A DNA stretch of 39,679 nt from an uncultured Clostridia bacterium. Its GTDB lineage: Bacteria; Bacillota; Clostridia; Oscillospirales; Ruminococcaceae. Of this stretch, positions 1 to 8,314 are shown piece after piece. The notes below the pieces were generated by a model. The model was not told the origin of the DNA and did no database searches. It saw only the letters and a program-made list of their open reading frames with translations. How positions within the stretch are numbered: position 1 is the first letter of the stretch; the number at the start of each line of letters is the position of its first letter. The position numbers were made by a program, and so were the translations under genes. Location: NCBI GenBank assembly GCA_947627005.1, contig CANQUJ010000017.1, positions 1 through 39,679 of the forward strand, written 5' to 3'.

Positions 1-71
1 ATGAAAGTCGCAGGCAAAGCTGCAAAAACGATAAATCTGTTTAACTGTCATCTTTTTTGTTCCTTAAACTC

Positions 72-107
72 AAAAATTTAGGTCACCTTGCGGTGGCCTA
101 AATTTTT
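72..107. terminator. Bidirectional terminator-like hairpin
   Basis: AAAAATTTAGG and CCTAAATTTTT arms enclose a CACC-TTGC-GGTG inner stem-loop. A-runs and T-runs flank both sides. It probably ends a transcript entering from left of the window. Confidence 0.6.
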
Positions 108-884
108 GGACAGTTGGATAGGTTGAGAAGCCGCGCTCAAAGCGCATACGAAGAACAAAGAACGCAGGAAGCGTGACGATTGAGAAAGCTTCAAATTTTA
201 CAAAAGCGAGAGCGCTTTGGATTGCATGGACGCGACTGCTTTCCCGTGAGCTCCGCGAGCCAAACCGCGACGGCGAGCGAGAGCGAACGGCAGAAAGCAG
301 CGCTTCCATTGCAGGTTTCGATTCCTGTCGGAAAGCGATGAGCAACGCCGGTTTCGCGCAGAAGCAAATTGATGAAAACTAATATGAGAATGTTCATCTG
401 AAAAAGCTGCAAAGCCCATTAGGCGATTGGGACAGAGATGAGATAATTCCCGCACGCGCCGCCGCTGTGAAAAGGGATTCGTTGGCGCCGAGCGGTGCAT
501 TAAGTTCCTAACAGAACAGAGTAGAAAATAGATACTTCCCGCCCGCCGTGCCACGATTAAAAGGAACTCGGCTTCGCCTCGTGCTATTTTAAAACGCCCA
601 CCCCCTGCCCCTCCCGCAGGGAGGGGTGAGCGGGAAGAAATAGAGCATCCATTGCAGGTGTGGATTCCGATGTGCGGATTTCTGCTCTGTAAGCGACGAG
701 AACAACTTTTCGGTGTTTTCGATTTGCCGACAGCAAGAGAAAAAGTATCTGCTGATTTGGTATGGGGTTTGAAGCTTGATAAAACAGTGTGACGACCCTT
801 CCCATAGGCCGCTGCCCTCTGCTTAAAGGAACTCGGCTTCGCCGAGTGCTATTTTGCTGCACTTAAATAATATAAGAGCCTATA

Positions 885-1114
885 ACTTTCCCGCCCGCCT
901 CGACCCCTTCCTAAAAGGAATTCGCTTCGCTCATACTATTTTCAGTCACCCCACCCCTCTCGCTTCGCTCGCGCCCCGCCCCTCGAGGGGCGGGGGCGGC
1001 GCCTTTCTTTCATTTCGTGCAAAACTCGGCGGGGGTGGGGTGACTTCAAATAGCATACCTCCGAACGAGCGGTTAGCGAGTTCGCGGGTATACCTTTTAG
1101 CGATGGGCAGCGCC
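885..1114. repeat. Composite palindromic element (copy A)
   Basis: The left end reads TTTCCCGCCCGCC, then AAAAGGAATTCG...CTATTTT. The centre is a nested G/C palindrome bounded by GTCACCCCACCCC and GGGGTGGGGTGAC around CCCCTCGAGGGG. The right end is the inverse of the left: AAATAGCATACC...GGTATACCTTTTAGCG. The order of modules matches copy B at 2517-2751. Confidence 0.75.
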
Positions 1115-1410
1115 AAGCGTGAAAATTTATCAGCACAGATATACTTAAGCACGGGAAATATCACCGGCGCAGCGAATACCTTTTTACAGCTGGCAGCAGC
1201 CGGCGGGAACTTTTACTATTTTATTTGTCCGAGCGTTCTTAAACCGCCCCGCCTAATTCAATCACTTTCCCCATCCCGCTCCTTCCGGCGGGTCGAAATT
1301 ATCTCTTTTCCGAAGCTTAGTCCGGGTCAACGCCACTTTGGGGAACAGATTGATAAAACCTACTCTGCAAACTCCTCCCCCAAAAAACGCCGACGCCCGC
1401 AAACATCGCA

Positions 1411-1436
1411 AAAAAGAGGGCTTTCGCCCTCTTTTT
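1411..1436 (-). terminator. Terminator downstream of the XRE gene
   Basis: AAAAAGAGGGC-TTTC-GCCCTCTTTTT is a perfect stem with a T-run in both directions. It lies 60 bp past the stop of the minus-strand regulator. Between them (1456-1486) are three degenerate copies of CTCTCGAAA. Confidence 0.8.
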
Positions 1437-1494
1437 AGAAAACACTTCTTGAAATCTCTCGAAAGCTCTCGAAAACTCTCGAAAACCTCTTGGG

Positions 1495-2268
1495 TCACTG
1501 CTCGGCCGGGGGTATCGGCTTCGGCGGGGCGGAGCGCCTAAAGAGCGGCTCGCCGAGCTTGGCCTTGTGAATCGCCAGGCTGAAAAGATAGGTCGCGGCG
1601 GCGCAAATCACGGTATAGGCGACGACAAAGATCACCGGCGCGGTGTAGACGATGAAATCGCGGGTCGCTTCGTCGACCTCGCCCCTGCCGATTATCATAA
1701 GCGCGGGCTCTTTAGTCGACGAAAGGCCCATATAGGTCAACGGGAGAAGCTGGGGAAAGGGCGAAATATAAAGCTTTAGGGCGACGTTATAGATCAGCGA
1801 CATCGCGAAAAACAGCACCACCCAGATGTTCACCCGCCAGAACGAGCAGGCGTTCGCAAGCTGTTCGCGGCGGGGCAGCTTAACCGTGCCGAGCATAAAC
1901 GTCATCATGCCGAGGGTCATGAACACAAAACACACGAGCGACGAAACTTCGTCGGCGGTTATCGCGAAGATCCCGCATGAGACCATCAGCCCGATGACGT
2001 TAAGCGCCGTCGAGACGATGTTATAGGGCGCCGAGGGCCTCTTTTTGGCCTCGGGGTACTCGCCTATCGGCTCGACCCCTCGAAGAAGATAATCGGTCGT
2101 AACGCCGAAAATCTCGCTAAGGGTCACGACGTTATACATATCGGGGATCGACTGTTCGCTCTCCCACTTGCTGACCGCCTGTCGCGACACCCCCGCAAGC
2201 TCGGCGAGCTCTTCCTGAGACATCGCGCGGGAGCGGCGGAGCTCGGAAATTCTGTCTGCAATAGTCAT
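1495..2268 (-). CDS. XRE-family regulator with C-terminal membrane domain
   Basis: This is a 257-residue protein. Residues 5-60 form a Cro/CI-type helix-turn-helix: MSQEELAELAGVSRQAVSKW is the classic helix-turn-helix core and is followed by IPDMYNVVTLSEIFGVTTDYLL. Residues 83-104, 108-127, 146-168 and 205-232 look like membrane segments, so the DNA-binding domain is probably tethered to the cytoplasmic face of the membrane. The upstream ATG at 2337 was rejected because a clear AAAGGAG lies 8 nt before the ATG at 2268, and the upstream region overlaps the promoter. The gene stands alone between repeat clusters. Its signal and target genes cannot be read from the sequence. HTH proteins with several transmembrane helices are common in Firmicutes and often act on neighbouring transporter or stress genes, but none is adjacent here. 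Confidence 0.85.
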   Translation of the reverse strand: MTIADRISELRRSRAMSQEELAELAGVSRQAVSKWESEQSIPDMYNVVTLSEIFGVTTDYLLRGVEPIGEYPEAKKRPSAPYNIVSTALNVIGLMVSCGIFAITADEVSSLVCFVFMTLGMMTFMLGTVKLPRREQLANACSFWRVNIWVVLFFAMSLIYNVALKLYISPFPQLLPLTYMGLSSTKEPALMIIGRGEVDEATRDFIVYTAPVIFVVAYTVICAAATYLFSLAIHKAKLGEPLFRRSAPPKPIPPAEQ

Positions 2269-2303
2269 ATATCGCAGCTCCTTTCTTTTTGGTCTATGTG
2301 TTG

Positions 2304-2333
2304 ATTTTATCAGAAAATGCCGGTTGCGGTCAA
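2304..2333 (-). promoter_or_regulatory. Promoter for the XRE gene
   Basis: Minus strand: TTGACC, an 18-nt spacer, TAAAAT. It lies 36 bp upstream of the chosen ATG. Confidence 0.55.
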
Positions 2334-2516
2334 CCACCCCGACCGCTTCGGCGAAAAATATTTGTTGCGACTGCGGTTGCGAAAAGCAACTGAGGGGTTG
2401 AAAGGGGGGAAACAGGGCGAAACGCGCGGACTATTTGTAGGGCGGGAAATGGGGATTTGGCTGCGGCGAGTAAAGTTTTAAGCGCTTGACAGAAAAGAGC
2501 CAAAAATGAAAAATTC

Positions 2517-2751
2517 CCTCCCGCCGGCCCGCTGTTTAAAGGAACTCGGCTGCGCCGAGTGCTATTTTCAGTCACCCCACCCCCGCTCGCTTCGCTCGCG
2601 CCCCCGCCCCTCGAGGGGCGGGGGCGGCGCGAAACTTATACTTTGAGCGAAATTTTTCGGGGGTGGGGTGACTTTAAATAGCATACCCCCGAACGAGCGG
2701 TTAGCGAGTTCGCGGGTATACCTTTTACGCGAGGGACGGCGGGCGGGGAAA
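2517..2751. repeat. Composite palindromic element (copy B)
   Basis: Same module order as copy A: TTTAAAGGAACTCG...CTATTTT, GTCACCCCACCCCC, CCGCCCCTCGAGGGGCGG, GGGGTGGGGTGAC, AAATAGCATACC...GGTATACCTTTTACG, then GGCGGGCGGGGAA. Confidence 0.75.
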
Positions 2752-3003
2752 TTATAGGCTCTGATATAATTTAAGAGCGGCAAAACAGCACTCGGCAAAG
2801 CCGAGTACCTTTTAGCAGCGGGCAGCGGCAAGCGTGGATTTCTGATTTTACACCGCTTAAAAAAGGTCGGTCGCCGGCCGGAATGTATGCTCGCAATCCG
2901 ATTGGCTGCAAAATCTGCTTTCAGCCCTCAAGGGGTCTCCCCTTACAATCCTCCCCTCGCCTCCGCCTATCTTTGCAGACAAAACAGCCCCGAGCCGCCG
3001 GTC

Positions 3004-3032
3004 TTGCAAATCCTAAAAGTTTATGCTATAAT
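3004..3032 (+). promoter_or_regulatory. Promoter for ilvA-ridA
   Basis: TTGCAA (3004-3009), 17 nt, TATAAT (3027-3032) with an extended TGC. A palindrome of ATAATAA and TATTATTAT follows at about 3029-3053 in the predicted 5' leader. Confidence 0.65.
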
Positions 3033-3088
3033 AATCCCCGCGCTATTATTATGCTTTATTCTACCAGATTTGTTTGAGGAGAGATTTT

Positions 3089-4297
3089 ATGAGCAAAAAA
3101 GTCACGCTTGACAACGTTTACAAGGCGCGGTACGCCTTGAAAGACGTCGCGATCCAAACCGACGTCCTCTATGCGCCGAAGCTTCGCCCGGGGACCGAGC
3201 TTTATCTTAAGACCGAAAATTTGCAGATAACCGGCTCGTTTAAAGTCAGAGGGGCGTACTACAAGATGTCCCGCCTTTCGGACGAGGAAAAAAGCCGCGG
3301 CGTGGTCGCTTGTTCGGCCGGAAACCACGCGCAGGGGGTCGCCCTTGCGGCACAGAAAAACGGCATAAAGTCGGTCATATGCCTGCCCGACAGCGCCCCT
3401 ATCTCTAAGGTCGAGGCGACTAAAAGCTACGGCGCCGAGATCTGTTTGGTCGAGGGCGTATACGACGACGCCTACCAAAAGGCCCTCTCTTTGCGCGACG
3501 AAAAAGGCTATACCTTTATCCACCCGTTCGACGACCCCGACGTTATCGCGGGTCAGGGCACCATCGCGCTCGAGCTCGCCGAGCAGATACCCGATATGGA
3601 CGCGGTCATAGTTCCGATCGGCGGCGGCGGACTTATCTCGGGGATCGCCTATACGATCAAAAACCTCAACCCGAATATCAAGGTCTACGGGGTACAGGCT
3701 TCGGGCGCGCCCTCGATGTTAAAGTCGATAGAGGACGAGCGCATCGAAAAGCTCGACCGCGTGTTCACGATAGCCGACGGCATAGCCGTCAAAGAGCCGG
3801 GCAGCCTTACATACGAGATCTGCAAAAAATATGTCGACGAGATCGTAACCGTCACCGACGACGAAATTTCGGCGGCCATTCTCGCGCTTATGGAGCAGCA
3901 CAAGCTTGTGGCCGAGGGCGCGGGCGCTGTCGCGGTCGCGGCGGCGATGTTCGGAAAAGTCGAATTAGAGGGCAAAAAGACGGTCTGCATACTCTCGGGC
4001 GGAAATATCGACGTGACTATTCTTTCAAGGGTCATCACGAGGGGCCTTTTGATGTCGGGGCGAAGCTGCCAGCTTAAAATCGAGCTCGTAGACAAGCCGG
4101 GGCAGCTTATGAACGTCTCAAGAATAATCGCCGAGCAGGGCGGAAACGTTACCGCGGTATTGCACGAACATTCCGGCTCGGGTTCGGACGTAAACGGCTG
4201 TTATTTAAGACTGACCCTCGAGACCCGCAACTACGGCCACATAACCCAAATCAAAAAAGCCCTTACCGAAAGCGGCTTCAGGCTTTTGGAAAACTGA
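3089..4297 (+). CDS. ilvA: Threonine ammonia-lyase (threonine dehydratase) with ACT domain
   Basis: This PLP enzyme deaminates threonine to 2-oxobutanoate and ammonia, either to feed isoleucine synthesis or to degrade threonine. The 402-residue protein has the fold-type II catalytic domain at about 1-320. The PLP lysine is K52 in GSFKVRGA, the substrate loop is AGNHAQG (77-83), and the phosphate-binding GGGGL is at 178-182. Residues about 325-402 form a single ACT-like domain (KIELVDKPGQLMNVSRIIAE), as in the shorter IlvA/TdcB type. I chose ATG 3089 because GAGGAGA lies 7 nt upstream. The ridA gene follows after 15 bp, which supports the function: RidA clears the enamine that this enzyme releases. 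No ilv biosynthesis genes are adjacent, so the biosynthetic and catabolic roles cannot be separated. Confidence 0.93.
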   Translation: MSKKVTLDNVYKARYALKDVAIQTDVLYAPKLRPGTELYLKTENLQITGSFKVRGAYYKMSRLSDEEKSRGVVACSAGNHAQGVALAAQKNGIKSVICLPDSAPISKVEATKSYGAEICLVEGVYDDAYQKALSLRDEKGYTFIHPFDDPDVIAGQGTIALELAEQIPDMDAVIVPIGGGGLISGIAYTIKNLNPNIKVYGVQASGAPSMLKSIEDERIEKLDRVFTIADGIAVKEPGSLTYEICKKYVDEIVTVTDDEISAAILALMEQHKLVAEGAGAVAVAAAMFGKVELEGKKTVCILSGGNIDVTILSRVITRGLLMSGRSCQLKIELVDKPGQLMNVSRIIAEQGGNVTAVLHEHSGSGSDVNGCYLRLTLETRNYGHITQIKKALTESGFRLLEN

Positions 4298-4312
4298 ACG
4301 GAGGAAAGAAAA

Positions 4313-4690
4313 ATGCTTGAAAAAATAACGACTTCAAACGCGCCTAAGGCGATAGGCCCGTATTCCCAGGCGGTTCGCGCCGGCGGATTTATCTTCACAT
4401 CGGGGCAGATACCCCTCGACCCCGAGAGCGGCGAGATAGTCGGAAAAGACATCTCTTCGCAGACCGAGCAGGTTATGAAAAACCTCGCGGCGGTATTAAA
4501 AGCGGCCGGAACCGGCTTTGAAAACGCCGTCAAAACGACATGTTTTCTCGCCGACATAGCCGATTTCGCGGCCTTTAACGCGGTCTACGGAAAATATATA
4601 ACCTCCGCCCCCGCAAGAAGCTGCGTCGCGGTCAAAGACCTGCCGAAGGGCGCCCTCGTAGAGGTTGAGATCATCGCCTCGGCGGAGTAA
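4313..4690 (+). CDS. ridA: RidA/YjgF family 2-iminobutanoate/2-iminopropanoate deaminase
   Basis: The 125-residue protein has the full length and pattern of the RidA family. It has the N-terminal AIGPYSQAV, FTSGQIPLDP, the core QTEQVMKNLAAVLKAAG, and the catalytic arginine R102 in SAPARSCVAV near the end. RidA trimers hydrolyse the reactive enamine/imine intermediates made by PLP dehydratases such as IlvA, protecting other PLP enzymes. GGAGGAAAG lies just before the ATG. It is the second gene of the ilvA operon and is closed by a strong terminator at 4709-4734. Confidence 0.95.
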   Translation: MLEKITTSNAPKAIGPYSQAVRAGGFIFTSGQIPLDPESGEIVGKDISSQTEQVMKNLAAVLKAAGTGFENAVKTTCFLADIADFAAFNAVYGKYITSAPARSCVAVKDLPKGALVEVEIIASAE

Positions 4691-4708
4691 AAGCAAAAAG
4701 CAGCGTGA

Positions 4709-4734
4709 AAAAGCAGCATTATGCTGCTTTTTTT
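4709..4734 (+). terminator. Terminator of the ilvA-ridA operon
   Basis: AAAAGCAGCAT and ATGCTGCTTTT form the stem, followed by TTTT. It separates this operon from the ATP synthase promoter 45 bp on. Confidence 0.85.
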
Positions 4735-4778
4735 GCGAAATTTTAAGGCTTCAACCTTTAAACTCTACTAAATAAGTG

Positions 4779-4806
4779 TTGACATTTTTTCCGCGCGTGA
4801 TATAAT
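4779..4806 (+). promoter_or_regulatory. ATP synthase operon promoter
   Basis: TTGACA (4779-4784), 16 nt, TATAAT (4801-4806) with an extended TGA. It is a near-consensus housekeeping promoter and the only clear one before atpB. Transcription would start near 4813, which makes the TTG at 4829 an unlikely translation start. Confidence 0.8.
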
Positions 4807-4903
4807 TAAAGCGAAATAAAAGCCGGCTTTGAATAAGAACCGCGGCGCAACGGGGCGACGCGGCGATGTTGGAGCCGTTTTTTGTATAATGGCGGGTGAT
4901 AAT

Positions 4904-5722
4904 TTGAGCAAAAAGAAAAAAATCATAAGCGCCGCGATATTCGCCGCCGTGATAATCCTGCTTTTGGTCGGGATAATCCTTATCCCCGGGCAGGAAAAAG
5001 AGCCGATAAAAGAGGCCATGCGAGACGGCGTTCTTCACGAAAGGGCGAAGATCTCGCTCTTCGGACTAAGCGTAAACCCGGGGCTGATCTCGGCCTACGC
5101 CGTTTCCGCGATAATAATCCTTTTCGCGATATTCGTCCGAATCTTCGCGATACCACGGTTTAAAGAAATCCCCGGGAAGTTCCAGCTTTTACTTGAGACC
5201 GCGGTGAAATATTTCTCCGGCCTTGCGAAGCAGAACAGCCCCCACCGAAACGGTTTTTTGGGCGGATACGTCTTCACCGCCGGGGTTTACGTCGCTTTCA
5301 GCACGGTGTTCGAGCTTTTCGGGCTTCAGGCGGTTACTACCGAAGGATTATCCACCACCCTCCCCGCCCCGCTGGCGGACATTAACGGCGCGATAGCGAT
5401 GGGCTTTATGTCCTACGGAGTGATTCTTATAAGCGGGATAATCTACGGCAAGGCGCACGGCGCGATCAACGCGCTTAAAGACTTTTCGCTGCCGATATCC
5501 ATGAGCTTCAGGCTTTTCGGCGCGCTTTTAAGCGGCGCCCTCGTGACCGACCTCGTATACCACTACCTCCCCCTAAGCTTCGTTCTGCCCTCGGTGGTCG
5601 CGGTTTTGTTCACCCTTTTGCACGCGATAATACAGACCTATGTTTTAACGATGCTCGTCTCGGTATTTTACGGTGAGAGCACCGAGGAACACCATAAAAA
5701 AATCAAAGCCGAAAGGAAATGA
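4904..5722 (+). CDS. atpB: ATP synthase F0 subunit a
   Basis: Subunit a forms the two half-channels that bring ions to the c-ring. It is predicted at 272 residues from TTG 4904. The essential stator arginine is R203 in SFRLFG, and Q244 lies in the last helix (HAIIQTYVLTML). Five or six membrane helices are visible: about 7-27, 61-83, 120-140, 163-183, 195-215 and 225-256. The start is a choice between ATG 4889 (weak site) and TTG 4904, which sits 7 nt behind GGCGGGTGAT, a good match to the anti-Shine-Dalgarno sequence. I prefer TTG, and the two differ by five residues. It is the first gene of the operon, with no atpI before it. The stop overlaps the region where atpE begins. Confidence 0.92.
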   Translation: MSKKKKIISAAIFAAVIILLLVGIILIPGQEKEPIKEAMRDGVLHERAKISLFGLSVNPGLISAYAVSAIIILFAIFVRIFAIPRFKEIPGKFQLLLETAVKYFSGLAKQNSPHRNGFLGGYVFTAGVYVAFSTVFELFGLQAVTTEGLSTTLPAPLADINGAIAMGFMSYGVILISGIIYGKAHGAINALKDFSLPISMSFRLFGALLSGALVTDLVYHYLPLSFVLPSVVAVLFTLLHAIIQTYVLTMLVSVFYGESTEEHHKKIKAERK

Positions 5723-5727
5723 TTAAA

Positions 5728-6084
5728 ATGAAAATTATCAAGACATTGACCGCTATCCTTCTCGTAGCTCTGCTCGCCCTTTCGATGAGCGCGGCGGTAT
5801 TCGCCGACGGGGCCGAAGCCCCCGCTGCCGCTTCATCGCAGGCGGATTCGGAGAACACCGTTCGCGACTATAAGGCCATTGCGGCCGCGCTTATAATCGG
5901 GATCGCGGCGGCGGCCGGCGCGATAGGCATGGCGATGACGATTATGAAGACGATCGACGGAATAGCAAGGCAGCCCGAGGCGGCCTCGAATATCCGCTCG
6001 GCGATGATGCTCGGCCTTGTTTTTATCGAGACCGCTATCATCTACGCCCTTATCGTGGCGATACTCGTAGTATTCGTACTTTAA
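5728..6084 (+). CDS. atpE: ATP synthase F0 subunit c with signal-peptide-like N-terminus
   Basis: This is the rotor-ring proteolipid. The 118-residue product is longer than the usual 70-90. Residues 1-27 look like a cleavable signal peptide (KIIK, a hydrophobic stretch, then AAVFADG), followed by an Ala/Ser linker and two helices at about 48-76 and 92-118. The polar loop RQPEA (81-85) and the ion carboxylate E101 in FIETAIIYAL are present. E101-T102 and Y106 resemble sodium-type c subunits, but the helix-1 position normally holding Gln is M68, so the coupling ion is undecided. AAAGGA is 10 nt before ATG 5728 but only 1 nt before ATG 5719, so 5728 is the better start. Ribosomes leaving atpB would reach it directly. 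Confidence 0.92.
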   Translation: MKIIKTLTAILLVALLALSMSAAVFADGAEAPAAASSQADSENTVRDYKAIAAALIIGIAAAAGAIGMAMTIMKTIDGIARQPEAASNIRSAMMLGLVFIETAIIYALIVAILVVFVL

Positions 6085-6102
6085 AGAAGGGAGGGCACGG
6101 CG

Positions 6103-6588
6103 GTGCCGCTCAATATAGATATTCAGCAGATACTTCTTCACGCGCTGAACTTCGTCATTCTCTTCGCGGCGCTCTGGTTTTTGCTTTATAAGCCGATAAA
6201 GAATTTTATCGACAAAAGGGAAAGCGAATATAAAAAGGCCGCCGACGAGGCCGCGCGCAAACTTAAAGAGGCCGACGACGCCCTTGCGGGGCTTGATTCC
6301 GCCCTTGCGGAAAAGGAAGAGGCCGCAAAGCGCGAACGGGGCGAGATTTTGGCGGAGGCGCAGAAGCAGTATTCCGAAAAGATAGCCGAGGCCGAAAAAG
6401 AGGCCGAAAGAATAGTCGGCGACGCCAAGGCAGAGGCCGAAGCGATCCGCGAAAAGGCGATAAAAGCCAGCAAGGACGACATATCCGAGCTTGCGGTCGA
6501 ATCGGTCGGAAAGGCCGTTATGTCGAGCGCGGGCGAAGCTTTTGAGGCTTTCTTGGCGGCAGTCGAAAAGGAAGAAAAGCATGAGTGA
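6103..6588 (+). CDS. atpF: ATP synthase F0 subunit b
   Basis: Subunit b is the peripheral stalk. This 161-residue protein has one membrane helix (about 12-33, [15 protein letters not shown]) and then a long Ala/Glu/Lys-rich coiled coil (about 38-140) with the usual [11 protein letters not shown] segment near the C-terminus. Translation starts at GTG 6103 with GGGAGGG 7 nt upstream. It overlaps atpA by 8 bp. The protein carries no delta-like domain, so it is not the b-delta fusion known from mycobacteria. In most bacteria atpH (delta) would come next, but here it does not. Confidence 0.93.
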   Translation: MPLNIDIQQILLHALNFVILFAALWFLLYKPIKNFIDKRESEYKKAADEAARKLKEADDALAGLDSALAEKEEAAKRERGEILAEAQKQYSEKIAEAEKEAERIVGDAKAEAEAIREKAIKASKDDISELAVESVGKAVMSSAGEAFEAFLAAVEKEEKHE

Positions 6589-8314
6589 TTCCGAAAGACT
6601 AAAAGCGCTGCTCTATTCCGCAGAGCCGCCCACGCCCGAACAGCGCCGGCGATTCGAGCGGTTTATAGAGCTTCACTATAAAGAGCGCTGCTATTTCGTA
6701 TGGATCCGCGATATGAACACGGTCGACGGCTTCAGACTCGAGGTCGGGTCGGACGTTTACGACTGGAGTTCCCGCGGGATATTAAAGCAGCTTACCGACA
6801 AGCTGCGCTCCGTCCGCCCCGCCGAAGGGCAGGAGGTCATCCCTCTTTTAAAACAGGCGGTGGACGAATTTGAGCCGCAGCCCTATCCGGAGGAGATAGG
6901 AACGGTTATAACCGTGGGCGACGGAGTCGCGGCGGTTCGCGGAATCAACCGCGCCTCGTACGGAGAGATTTTGATCTTCGAGGGCGGGGTCCGCGGAATG
7001 GTCCAGAACATCTCTAAAGGTGAGCTCGGCTGCGTTTTGTTCGACGGCGACGATTCCGTCTCCGCCGGAAGCCGGGTTCACCGAACCGGCAGAGCGGCCG
7101 GGGTCCCGGTCGGCGAAAGCTTTATCGGAAGGGTCACCGACGCGCTCGGGGTCCCGATAGATGGCAAGGGCGAAATTCTGCCCTCGGGGTATCTTCCGGT
7201 AGAAAGCCCCGCGCCGAGCATAGCCGCAAGGCAGCCGGTCAACAAGCCGCTTAAGACCGGCCTTTTGTGCATAGATTCGATGTTTCCGATCGGAAGGGGC
7301 CAGCGCGAGCTTATCATCGGCGACCGCCAGACCGGCAAGACCGCCATCGCGGTGGACACGATTCTGAACCAAAAAGACAGCGGAGTTATCTGCATATACG
7401 TCGCCATCGGCCAAAAGGCGAGCTCGGTAAGAAGGCTCGTCGGAACGCTTGAAGAGCACGGCGCGATGGACTATACGATAGTCATGCTCGCCTCGGCGAG
7501 CGATTCCGCGCCGATGCAGTATATCGCGCCTTACGCGGGCTGCGCCATGGCGGAATATTTTATGAACCAGGGCAAGGACGTCTTGATCATATACGACGAC
7601 CTTTCAAAACACGCCGTGGCGTATCGCTCGCTAAGCCTTGTTTTGGGAAGAAGCCCGGGGCGCGAGGCTTATCCCGGGGACGTTTTCTATCTTCATTCTC
7701 GGCTTTTGGAGCGCTCGGCGCACCTTTCTGCCGCGCACGGCGGCGGAAGCATGACCGCCCTGCCGATAGTCGAGACCCTTGCGGGAAACGTTTCGGCGTA
7801 TATCCCGACCAACATAATTTCCATCACCGACGGCCAGATATTCCTCGATTCGGCGCTGTTCCGATCCGGCCAAAGGCCGGCGGTAAACGTCGGGCTTTCG
7901 GTCTCGCGAGTCGGCGGCGACGCGATGACCCCCTGCCTTAAAGCGGCGGCGGGCTCGCTTAGATTAGAGCTTGCGCAGTATCGCGAGATGAAGGTTTTTA
8001 CCCAGTTTTCAAACTATCTCGACGACGAGATGCAGAAAAATCTTCGATTCGGCGAAACCCTTATGGGAATTTTAAAGCAGGAGCAATACCGCCCATACGA
8101 AGAGTGGAAGCAGGTGTTTATCCTTACCGCCGCGATAGAAGGGCTTCTTGAGGGGTTTGTCGGCGACCGATTCGGCGACAAGCTCGATCGGCTTTGCCGA
8201 AAATTCGGCGAAAGCAGGCCGGATATAGTCGAGCGGATAGAGAGCGGCGCTAAGCTTTCGGAGCGGGACGCGGCGGATATCGCGGAATTTGCGAGGGCGG
8301 CCGGAAATGTTTAA
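6581..8314 (+). CDS. atpA: ATP synthase F1 alpha subunit fused to a delta C-terminal domain
   Basis: The 577-residue protein is about 75 longer than a normal alpha subunit. Residues about 83-577 are a complete alpha: the N-terminal helix ([13 protein letters not shown]), beta-barrel [12 protein letters not shown]-loop GDRQTGKT (247-254), [20 protein letters not shown], and the arginine finger R443 in SVSRVGG. Residues about 15-78 match the C-terminal domain of delta/OSCP: a TPEQ helix, then D-x-N-x-V-D-GF-x-L-x-VGSDVYD and a final amphipathic helix [12 protein letters not shown]. The delta N-terminal helical domain is absent. ATG 6581 has AAAAGGAAG upstream and overlaps atpF by 8 bp. No free-standing atpH exists in the operon. 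The alpha call is certain. The delta-CTD assignment rests on motif reading, not on a search. Confidence 0.93.
   Translation: MSDSERLKALLYSAEPPTPEQRRRFERFIELHYKERCYFVWIRDMNTVDGFRLEVGSDVYDWSSRGILKQLTDKLRSVRPAEGQEVIPLLKQAVDEFEPQPYPEEIGTVITVGDGVAAVRGINRASYGEILIFEGGVRGMVQNISKGELGCVLFDGDDSVSAGSRVHRTGRAAGVPVGESFIGRVTDALGVPIDGKGEILPSGYLPVESPAPSIAARQPVNKPLKTGLLCIDSMFPIGRGQRELIIGDRQTGKTAIAVDTILNQKDSGVICIYVAIGQKASSVRRLVGTLEEHGAMDYTIVMLASASDSAPMQYIAPYAGCAMAEYFMNQGKDVLIIYDDLSKHAVAYRSLSLVLGRSPGREAYPGDVFYLHSRLLERSAHLSAAHGGGSMTALPIVETLAGNVSAYIPTNIISITDGQIFLDSALFRSGQRPAVNVGLSVSRVGGDAMTPCLKAAAGSLRLELAQYREMKVFTQFSNYLDDEMQKNLRFGETLMGILKQEQYRPYEEWKQVFILTAAIEGLLEGFVGDRFGDKLDRLCRKFGESRPDIVERIESGAKLSERDAADIAEFARAAGNV

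Larger units (their letters stand above)
1..1494. repeat. Gene-free repeat mosaic
   Basis: I find no convincing gene in this stretch. The first 78 bases are open in frame 1 and end in TAG at 79-81, which could be the tail of a gene left of the window, but I cannot identify it. Bases about 130-320 belong to a second repeat family also seen near 12308-12475. From about 440 onward there are units of the short palindromic family: an A-run, GG, then a TCG...CGA hairpin ending in CTATTT, at about 461-505, 548-592 and 820-856. They are often preceded by CCCGCCCGCC. A composite copy lies at 885-1114. ORFs in this stretch are low-complexity and change frame with the repeats, so I do not call them. Confidence 0.7.
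2269..3088. repeat. Intergenic region with composite repeat copy B
   Basis: This region holds the XRE promoter, composite palindrome copy B (2517-2751), one more short hairpin unit (2788-2828: CTCGGCAAAGCCGAG then ACCTTTTAGCAGCGGG) and the ilvA promoter. The module next to copy B, ending in ATTATAGGCTCT (2750-2762), is an inverted match of the sequence before copy A (872-885). The repeat therefore extends beyond the G/C core. I see no gene here. Confidence 0.7.

Noticed and set aside
854-1438. Plus-strand open frame of 194 codons
   Set aside because: It runs through composite repeat copy A and its hairpins. Composition is repeat-driven and there is no start site.
5728-6084. Clear call of a sodium-coupled ATP synthase
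   Set aside because: The helix-1 glutamine of the sodium site is replaced by Met. The ET...Y part alone is not sufficient.
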